A stretch of 5,962 nt of DNA from Actinomycetes bacterium. GTDB lineage: Bacteria > Actinomycetota > Acidimicrobiia > Acidimicrobiales > Acidimicrobiaceae. The DNA lies in NCBI GenBank assembly GCA_021823045.1, contig JAKAPB010000140.1, positions 1 to 5,962 on the forward strand, written 5' to 3'. Positions 1-5,374 of the stretch are shown here, in pieces. The notes below the pieces were generated by a model. It did no database searches. It was not told where the DNA came from and saw only the letters and a program-made list of their open reading frames with translations. The translations under genes and the position numbers were made by a program. The number at the start of each line of letters is the position of its first letter. Within the stretch, counting starts at the first letter, position 1.

Positions 1-4
1 GCAT

Positions 5-95
5 GAGCATCCAAATGGAGCATCCAAATGGAGCATCCAAATGGAGCATCCAAATGGAGAATTCAAATGGAGAATTCAAATGGAGAATTCAAATG
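5..95. repeat. Tandem array of seven 13-bp units in two blocks
   Basis: Seven head-to-tail 13-bp units fill this stretch without gaps. The first four (5-56) are identical copies of GAGCATCCAAATG. The last three (57-95) are identical copies of GAGAATTCAAATG. The two types differ only at unit positions 4 and 7, and the second type contains a GAATTC palindrome. Because 13 is not a multiple of three, the array reads differently in each frame. Two forward frames are open through it, ending at stops near 98-100 and 105-107, so the 3' end of an upstream gene cannot be excluded. More likely it is a noncoding minisatellite. The perfect identity within each block suggests recent expansion. Its function is unknown. 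Confidence 0.95.
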
Positions 96-155
96 GGTAG
101 TGTCTAGCTGGATGTCGCTGGTTGGTGGGTTGACTCAATATTAGGGAGAAAAGAC

Positions 156-1625
156 ATGGTGAACATCGACGAGAAGTCCGTTTTGGATTCGGTAGCAAAG
201 ACACTTTTTATCGGCGGTAAGTGGCGGTCGGCCTCTAATGGTGCCGTTTTTAAGGTCGAGGACCCTTCCACGAGACTGACCATTGCCGAAGTCGCTGACG
301 CCACGGCGAAGGACGCTAGCGACGCACTCGATGCGTGTGTTTCAGTCCAGAACTCCTGGGCGAATACCCCCCCACGAGTGCGAGGAGAGATTCTTAGGAG
401 GGCGTTTGAGTTAATTGTTGCGCGCTCCGACGAGTTGGCACTCTTGATGACCCTCGAAATGGGTAAACCGGTAGCTGAGTCTAAAGGTGAGGTGGCGTAT
501 GCAGCCGAGTTCTTTAGGTGGTTCTCCGAGGAAGCCGTCCGCATAAATGGTGACTACTACACGGCTCCAGACGGAAATGCCCGCGTTATGACGCTGAGGC
601 AGCCCGTAGGGCCGAGCCTACTGATAACGCCTTGGAATTTTCCCCTCGCCATGGGTACTCGCAAGATTGGTCCGGCGTTAGCCGCTGGCTGCACCGTCAT
701 AGTCAAGCCGGCGGAGCAGACGCCACTGTGTATGGCGGCCTTGATGTCGATACTCGAGGAAGCGGGACTACCCCCCGGCGTGGTAAATATGATCACCTCG
801 TCTGACCCTGGAGCGGTTACTGCACCACTGATCGGTGATTCCAGGTTGCGAAAGCTCTCCTTCACCGGATCAACTGAAGTAGGGAAACTTCTCATGTCAC
901 AGGCCTCTGGAGGCCTGCTTAGGCTCTCGATGGAGCTGGGGGGGAACGCCCCGCTGCTGGTGTTTGCGGACAGCGACCTTGATAAGGCGGTAAATGGGGC
1001 GGTATTCGCAAAGATGCGTAACATGGGCGAAGCCTGTACCTCCGCCAATCGCATATTTGTCGAGAGCTCAATCGTAGAGGAGTTCTCCCAAAGGCTTGCA
1101 ACGGCGATGTCTGATCTCAAGGTTGGGCGCGGCACACAAGACGGTGTACAGGTGGGACCGCTAATCGACCAGCCGGCGATAGATAAGGTGACGAGCTTGA
1201 TCGATGACGCTACTTCAAAGGGGGCCCGTGTAGTTACCGGCGGATCAAAACTCGACATGTCTGGGTATTTCTATTCACCGACGGTACTAGTTGGCGTGGA
1301 GTCAACCTGGAGGATCGCTCAGGAGGAGATTTTCGGGCCAATTGCACCGATCTACTCCTTCTCCTCTGAGGACGAGGCGATCGCAATGGCCAACAATACC
1401 AACTACGGTTTGGTCGCCTATCTCTTTACCGAGAACCTAAATCGGGCGCTTAGGGTTACCGAGAAGTTGGAGACCGGGATGATCGGCCTCAACCAGGGGC
1501 TGGTATCCAACGCAGCCGCTCCTTTTGGTGGCGTAAAGCAGTCTGGGTTCGGTCGGGAAGGCGGATTCGAAGGTATCAACGAGTACCTCTATATCAAGTA
1601 CATCGCAATTAATCACAAGAGCTGA
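156..1625 (+). CDS. gabD: Succinate-semialdehyde dehydrogenase (GabD-like, aldehyde dehydrogenase family)
   Basis: This 489-residue protein has the usual full length of a GabD-type aldehyde dehydrogenase. The family oxidises succinate semialdehyde to succinate with NAD(P)+ in the cytosol, the last step of 4-aminobutyrate breakdown. Visible motifs are PWNFP (159-163, oxyanion Asn161), KPAE (184-187, cofactor binding), FTGSTEVG (236-243), MELGG (259-263, general base Glu260), catalytic Cys294 in GEACTSANR, and EIFGP (391-395). Arg169, Arg288 and Ser451 sit where the substrate-carboxylate contacts of human SSADH lie, which supports succinate semialdehyde over other aldehydes. The second cysteine, two residues after the catalytic one in many SSADHs, is Ser296 here. 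The ATG at 156 is preceded by AGGGAG at 143-148, 7 nt away. No gabT or permease lies in the window, so the gene appears to stand alone. The family is certain and the exact substrate likely; glutarate semialdehyde is an alternative. Confidence 0.93.
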   Translation: MVNIDEKSVLDSVAKTLFIGGKWRSASNGAVFKVEDPSTRLTIAEVADATAKDASDALDACVSVQNSWANTPPRVRGEILRRAFELIVARSDELALLMTLEMGKPVAESKGEVAYAAEFFRWFSEEAVRINGDYYTAPDGNARVMTLRQPVGPSLLITPWNFPLAMGTRKIGPALAAGCTVIVKPAEQTPLCMAALMSILEEAGLPPGVVNMITSSDPGAVTAPLIGDSRLRKLSFTGSTEVGKLLMSQASGGLLRLSMELGGNAPLLVFADSDLDKAVNGAVFAKMRNMGEACTSANRIFVESSIVEEFSQRLATAMSDLKVGRGTQDGVQVGPLIDQPAIDKVTSLIDDATSKGARVVTGGSKLDMSGYFYSPTVLVGVESTWRIAQEEIFGPIAPIYSFSSEDEAIAMANNTNYGLVAYLFTENLNRALRVTEKLETGMIGLNQGLVSNAAAPFGGVKQSGFGREGGFEGINEYLYIKYIAINHKS

Positions 1626-1644
1626 ATCGGCCGTAATACCGATT
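1625..1644 (+). terminator. Small hairpin directly after the gabD stop
   Basis: The arms AATCGG (1625-1630) and CCGATT (1639-1644) can form a 6-bp stem with an 8-nt loop, beginning on the last base of the stop codon. Only a short T run (1643-1646) follows. It may be a weak first terminator or a 3'-end-protecting structure ahead of the stronger hairpin at 1662. Confidence 0.35.
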
Positions 1645-1661
1645 TTCAAGTTGGTGATACG

Positions 1662-1694
1662 AAATGGGCCAACCAGTTACGGTTGGCCCATTTT
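1662..1694 (+). terminator. Strong hairpin between convergent genes, probable terminator
   Basis: AAATGGGCCAACC (1662-1674) and its exact complement GGTTGGCCCATTT (1681-1693) form a 13-bp perfect stem with a 6-nt loop. The run TTTT (1691-1694) ends the plus-strand copy. It lies 37 bp after the gabD stop and about 40 bp before the stop of the opposing fusion gene. A-rich bases in the left arm give a short T run on the minus strand too, so it probably stops transcription from both sides. The U tract is short on either strand. Confidence 0.75.
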
Positions 1695-1735
1695 CATCAA
1701 AATCAGCTCTAAGTCTGGGCTTTTGACATTGCCCG

Positions 1736-4405
1736 CTATCGAAGACTCCTGGTCAGGATCGTGGTCGCTGGGGCCCAGTTGGTGACCTTCAGTTTGGCCC
1801 CGCTGATGCGATACCCTTTTTCAAGGATCGTGAGATTCTCGAAGGAAAGTCTTTCCACCTCAAATAGGTCATCGGCGAGTTTGGCGATCCGGCAGATGAG
1901 GGATTCCAAACTCTTTCGATCAACCGCCGATCCTCCTTTTTGTCCATCGAGGACTTGAGAACCTGGCATCGAGTCGATCAACCTTATTACGTCGGGATAC
2001 TCCTGCGGATTAGCCTTTATCGTTCGCTGGCCAAGGACCTCGGTGACGAAGCCTGCGAGGCCAATCGATAAAAAGACTCCAAAGGAGATGTCATGAATGA
2101 GCTGTAGGTTAATGCTTACGCCCTTGGAGGGATCATCTGGGAGATCCTTGACCTTTGGGTCGTACTCGATACCGTAAGCGGCGAGAACCTCCTGAATTTC
2201 TTCATCATTTAGCAGCTGGGTTACCTGTCCGAGCTGGTCGTCGTGTTCGTCTGGGCCGTTTTCACGTCGCAGGCGTATTGGCCCTGATAGCGCGTTTGCG
2301 AGGACCGTCTTGGCTCTTGATGGGTCGATATTGGTTAATTCCCATAGTTCGTGTTCGGGTCTTAGACGCCACTTTGCGTAGAGTGCCATGTTGCCTAGCG
2401 CCATGGCGGCACTTTCTGGAAATGCAAAGTACGGTATCGTTTTCGACCCCGAGGTGAGTGCGTTTGGAACAGAGGACAGTGCGAGGAAGTTAGCCAGCAC
2501 GGGCTTAGTCGAATCGTCGGGTTGGGCGGCGGCCACCTTGCTGACGGCCTCTGCGACGGCAATTACCGCGTGTGCGGCCGTAGCCGAGGCGGAATCAAAC
2601 ACCGCCGAGGTGGAGGTTGAATCACTCGAGCTAAGGACCATCGGGTCCAAGGTCACCGTTGGAATGTAGGAGACTATTACCGAGTCGATGGCCGGGTCGC
2701 CCAACACGATATCTAAAGCTCCGCCGAAGGATTCGGGACTTGATTGGTTGGAAAGCTCTACCGGATTGCTTACCCTTCCGCTGGACCCCACTAAGTCCCG
2801 CAGCAGTTTTTGTGAATTTTCAGAGAGGGTTGGTATCTCCAAGCCGACAGCCTTGCAGGCATCTGCTACCAGTGGTGATGGACCCCCTGAGTTTGAAAGA
2901 ATCGCTACCCTGTTACCTTTCGGAAGGGGCTGGTTCACGATCGCTTGAGCTAGCTCGAATAGCTGCTCTAGGGTATCGACCCTCAATACGCCGGTCTGTT
3001 CGAAGAGTGCCTCGACCGCCATGTCATTTGGTAGGATCAATTCGAGGGACGACATGGTCTCAATGCTTTTTGATTGGTACCGCTTTGACTTGACTGCGAT
3101 GATCGGTTTTGTGCGAGATACCCTCCTCGCTACCCTTGCGAAGGTCCGTGGATTACCAAAGTCTTCGATATACAGCATGACCACTTTGGTGTTAGGATCG
3201 GTCTCCCAGTAGTTGAGGAGGTCATTACCCGAGATGTCCGCCTTGTTCCCCGAGGAGACGAAGGTCGCCATTCCGAGGCCCCTCCGTCTCGCCTCTTCGA
3301 GGATAGCGAGGGAGAGTGGACCCGACTGAGCGTGCAGGCTAGCCCCACCACGCAGTATGGGAAATGGACTCAAGGATGCATTTAGGGATATTTCAGGTGT
3401 TGAATTTGCGATCCCCATCGAGTTGGGTCCCACGATCCTCATCCCATTGCGACGGGCTAACCTGACGAGTTGCCTCTCGTATTCTTTACCCTCTTCGGAA
3501 GATTCTGAAAACCCCGAACTCATGATTACGAGCTCTCCGACCTTCGCCTCCGCAGCATCTAGTACCACCTCCTCGATTTTGTCCTGACCCACGGCGATGA
3601 TCGCAACGTCGACCCTGTCTGGTACCTCGGTAAGTTTGCCGTAGGCCCTCACCCCTGCGACGGAGTGCGCATTTGGATTGATCGGGTAGACACAACCTGA
3701 AAAGCCAGCGGCGAGTATGTTAGCCATTACTCGATGCCCAATCGAGCCAGGTCTTCTCGAAGCACCTACTACCGCTACCGTTTTGGGATTAAGTAGGCGA
3801 GAGATGTTTTTTTCCAGTGCCAAGCGCTCTCTTCGATACATCGCTGAAATGGACTCTTCGGTGGTCGAAATGTCGAAGGTAACCCTTACTACGCCGTCTT
3901 GGAACACCCTCTTGTCCGAAAAGCCTGCGTCGTGAAACACCCGAAGCATCTTGGAGTTTTCTGGTAATGTATCGGCTACAAAACGGGTGATTCCGTTTTC
4001 TTTTGCCGCCGCCGCAAGGTGCTCGAGCATTAGGGAAGCTAGGCCCCTGCCTTGGTGGGCGTCGTCCACCAGGAATGCCACCTCGGCGACTGAAGAACCT
4101 GGGATGCGGTCATACCTACTTATCGCGATTATTTCTTGACCTAGCAGCGCCACCAGTGCTAAGCGGTCGACGTAATCAACATTGACGAATCGCTCGAGCA
4201 TCGTGGGCGTTAGTTTTGGGAGGGGGGTAAAGAAGCGGAAATAGATAGTTTCGGGACTCAGCCTCGAATGTAGGGCCTCAACCCGATCGGCGTCCTCGGG
4301 CTTTACCGGTCTGACATAGACCGTAGAGCCGTCCGCAATGACGACGTCGGTCTCCCAGCGGCTGGGATACTGTGGGATTGAATCTGGCACTTCGTGTGCC
4401 TCCAT
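1736..4405 (-). CDS. GNAT / NDP-forming acyl-CoA synthetase-like fusion, probable Pat-type protein lysine acyltransferase with inactive synthetase half
   Basis: The 889-residue cytosolic protein has a GNAT domain at about 18-180. Its acetyl-CoA motif is Q118-G-R-G-L-A123, and Glu108 in AEVAFLV is a candidate general base. Then come a Rossmann CoA-binding domain (about 202-298, VAVVGASRRPG at 210-220), a succinyl-CoA-ligase-like domain (about 350-490, VSSGNKAD at 383-390), a second ligase domain (about 497-690, SNSGGPSPL at 504-512) and a shortened ATP-grasp (about 729-876). The phospho-His motif SHTG is replaced near Ser452-Ser453. The ATP-grasp jumps from AAYGIEYDP (742-750) to the later subdomain, skipping the ATP-lysine region. 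The usual L-D-x-N-P metal site reads LSFEN (853-857). Related Pat proteins acetylate acyl-CoA synthetases and other enzymes. A synthetase with acetyltransferase side activity is less likely. It follows the Rrf2 gene by 27 bp. GTG at 4390 is an alternative start (884 residues). The stop is TAG. Confidence 0.9.
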   Translation of the reverse strand: MEAHEVPDSIPQYPSRWETDVVIADGSTVYVRPVKPEDADRVEALHSRLSPETIYFRFFTPLPKLTPTMLERFVNVDYVDRLALVALLGQEIIAISRYDRIPGSSVAEVAFLVDDAHQGRGLASLMLEHLAAAAKENGITRFVADTLPENSKMLRVFHDAGFSDKRVFQDGVVRVTFDISTTEESISAMYRRERLALEKNISRLLNPKTVAVVGASRRPGSIGHRVMANILAAGFSGCVYPINPNAHSVAGVRAYGKLTEVPDRVDVAIIAVGQDKIEEVVLDAAEAKVGELVIMSSGFSESSEEGKEYERQLVRLARRNGMRIVGPNSMGIANSTPEISLNASLSPFPILRGGASLHAQSGPLSLAILEEARRRGLGMATFVSSGNKADISGNDLLNYWETDPNTKVVMLYIEDFGNPRTFARVARRVSRTKPIIAVKSKRYQSKSIETMSSLELILPNDMAVEALFEQTGVLRVDTLEQLFELAQAIVNQPLPKGNRVAILSNSGGPSPLVADACKAVGLEIPTLSENSQKLLRDLVGSSGRVSNPVELSNQSSPESFGGALDIVLGDPAIDSVIVSYIPTVTLDPMVLSSSDSTSTSAVFDSASATAAHAVIAVAEAVSKVAAAQPDDSTKPVLANFLALSSVPNALTSGSKTIPYFAFPESAAMALGNMALYAKWRLRPEHELWELTNIDPSRAKTVLANALSGPIRLRRENGPDEHDDQLGQVTQLLNDEEIQEVLAAYGIEYDPKVKDLPDDPSKGVSINLQLIHDISFGVFLSIGLAGFVTEVLGQRTIKANPQEYPDVIRLIDSMPGSQVLDGQKGGSAVDRKSLESLICRIAKLADDLFEVERLSFENLTILEKGYRISGAKLKVTNWAPATTILTRSLR
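4399..4403 (-). promoter_or_regulatory. GGAGG ribosome binding site inside the annotated 5' end of the fusion gene
   Basis: On the minus strand GGAGG (4403-4399) overlaps the first codons of the ATG start at 4405 and lies 8 nt before an in-frame GTG (4390-4388, codon 6). No comparable Shine-Dalgarno sequence precedes the ATG. The GTG is therefore a strong candidate for the true start, which would remove only five residues from a non-conserved N-terminus. Confidence 0.5.
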
Positions 4406-4432
4406 TTCTTGAACTGTGCCATATCGGCGCGG

Positions 4433-4951
4433 TCAATTCCCCCCAGAAAATGACTGTTGCGTCACTGATGTGCCGTTAGAGGGCGACCCATGGGAGTGTG
4501 TGGACGAAGGGTCGAGGGTTTCTTTCGCCTTGGAGCCCCGGGATCGATCCACCATCTCGGCGAGGGTATACGAGTGCAGGTGGCTCCTCATATGAGCTCC
4601 AACCTCCGACCAGACGCCTAGCAGGACGCACTGACCTTCGTGCTCGCAAGCGCCGTTTTCGTGGGGCTCTCCGAAATCGCCAGCTACGATCGGACCGTCT
4701 ACCGCCGAAACGATCTGGGCAAGAGTAATCTCAGACGGCGGCCTGGCAAGAACGTAACCGCCTCCGACGCCCCTTTTCGAGCGCACGAGGCCAGCACCTT
4801 TCAGAGCTAAGAGAATTTGCTCGAGATAAGGTTGCGGAAGACCCGTCCTCTCTGCCACTTCGTGGACTGAGGTTGGGCCCGGTTCATCTTGATGCAATGC
4901 CAAGGACAGCAGAGCCCTTGATGCGTAGTCACCTCTAGTCGACACCTTCAC
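4433..4951 (-). CDS. Rrf2-family transcriptional regulator with two cluster-type cysteines
   Basis: The 172-residue protein has an N-terminal winged helix-turn-helix typical of Rrf2 (IscR/NsrR/CymR) regulators: the opening MKVSTRGDYASRALL, recognition-helix region LPQPYLEQIL (38-47), and wing GVGGGYVLARPPSEITL (61-77). The segment after the DNA-binding domain has Cys102 and Cys108 in CEHEGQCVLLGVW, which align with the second and third cluster cysteines of IscR (Cys98, Cys104). The first cysteine is absent (about Pro96; His97 is nearby), and IscR's His107 is not conserved. Asp8 matches the Asp ligand known from NsrR. A [2Fe-2S] or other redox sensor is possible, but ligation would be non-standard. 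A Ser/Thr/Gly/His-rich tail (138-172) extends the protein beyond the usual length of about 150. The start is GTG at 4951, chosen because the family begins M-K-x-S. GGAG lies only 2 nt upstream, so GTG at codon 3 (4945) is an alternative. It is likely co-transcribed with the downstream fusion. Confidence 0.92.
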   Translation of the reverse strand: MKVSTRGDYASRALLSLALHQDEPGPTSVHEVAERTGLPQPYLEQILLALKGAGLVRSKRGVGGGYVLARPPSEITLAQIVSAVDGPIVAGDFGEPHENGACEHEGQCVLLGVWSEVGAHMRSHLHSYTLAEMVDRSRGSKAKETLDPSSTHSHGSPSNGTSVTQQSFSGGN

Positions 4952-4996
4952 TGCTCCATCGTAGTCAGATTGGGTCGGGTATTTTGATTTGGCCCA

Positions 4997-5011
4997 AAAT
5001 GATATTCATTT
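4997..5011 (-). promoter_or_regulatory. Inverted repeat overlapping a -10-like box upstream of the Rrf2 gene
   Basis: AAATGA and TCATTT flank the trinucleotide TAT, giving a 15-bp palindrome centred about 53 bp before the Rrf2 start. On the minus strand TATCAT (5004-4999), one base from the TATAAT consensus, lies inside it, and no good -35 box is evident at 16-18 bp. The position suits an operator where a repressor, possibly the Rrf2 protein itself, would block its own promoter. Promoter and operator are both inferences from sequence shape. Confidence 0.4.
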
Positions 5012-5060
5012 GTCGCAATTAACAGCCAGCCAAGGTCGGATGTATACCACTGTGACATTC

Positions 5061-5100
5061 AGCTTGAGTGGGCTTGAGTGGGCTTGAGTGGGCTTGGGTG
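5061..5100. repeat. Four direct copies of a 10-bp unit
   Basis: Four adjacent 10-bp units read AGCTTGAGTG, GGCTTGAGTG, GGCTTGAGTG and GGCTTGGGTG. The two middle copies are identical and the outer ones each differ by one base. The spacing is close to one DNA helical turn, so the copies present the same face. They lie 110-150 bp upstream of the Rrf2 start and about 275 bp upstream of the phosphatase-like gene. They could be regulator-binding repeats or a slippage product. Confidence 0.9.
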
Positions 5101-5361
5101 CCTTCGGGCCGTTGGTATCTTCGGCCGGTTGGATCGTTGTTTTATCGTCTATTCGGACAGCAAGTAGCGGTTGTCCAGCCGGATAGGAGATTTTTGAACT
5201 GTTTGGATAGTCGTTTTGGAACTGAAGCTTCCTTTGGCAAGAGTTTCGTATGACCTTATGGGGCCCACAGTGGCCCATTTTGACTTGAATCGATTGCCTT
5301 GCCGACACTCAGAAGGGCTGCTAAGCAAAGTTGCCATAGGCGTTAAAGCGGCCATCGGTGT

Positions 5362-5367
5362 TATGTT
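5362..5367 (+). promoter_or_regulatory. Candidate -10 box for a leaderless phosphatase-like mRNA
   Basis: TATGTT fits the actinobacterial TAnnnT -10 pattern and ends 7 nt before the ATG at 5375. Transcription would then begin at or next to the start codon. No Shine-Dalgarno sequence precedes that ATG, which agrees with a leaderless transcript. No clear -35 hexamer is visible 17 bp upstream, so support is weak. Confidence 0.3.
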
Positions 5368-5374
5368 ATCTCAT

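Larger units (their letters stand above)
4952..5374. other. Gene-free divergent intergenic region
   Basis: No convincing gene is seen in these 423 bp. Open frames of 61-100 codons occur on both strands but overlap one another, have no recognisable domain and lack good ribosome binding sites. The region contains the palindrome at 4997-5011, the 10-bp repeats at 5061-5100, a short inverted repeat GGCCG/CGGCC (5107-5126), and an imperfect hairpin at 5258-5278 (ATGGG/CCCAT arms) followed by TTTT. It must hold the promoters of the Rrf2 gene (minus) and probably of the phosphatase-like gene (plus). No tRNA or known riboswitch fold was recognised by eye. Confidence 0.6.

Noticed and set aside
5..95. 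CRISPR array or replication iterons
   Set aside because: The units are 13 bp with no unique spacers, so this is not CRISPR. No DnaA boxes or rep gene lie nearby to suggest iterons.
3..107. Short plus-strand reading frame through the 13-bp repeats
   Set aside because: Two frames are open simply because the repeat lacks stops in them, and there is no ribosome binding site. An upstream gene end cannot be excluded but cannot be supported.
557..1258. Long minus-strand open frame of 233 codons inside gabD
   Set aside because: It is entirely antisense to a well-conserved aldehyde dehydrogenase and its translation matches no family I recognise, so it is a codon-bias shadow.
5068..5253. Plus-strand 61-codon open frame in the intergenic region
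   Set aside because: It starts inside the 10-bp repeat array, has no Shine-Dalgarno sequence, and its composition looks random. It remains only a weak candidate as a precursor to the hairpin at 5258.
5006..5308. Minus-strand open frame of 100 codons upstream of the Rrf2 gene
   Set aside because: It begins with GTG without a ribosome binding site, runs through the 10-bp repeats and the putative Rrf2 promoter, and its protein shows no recognisable domain.
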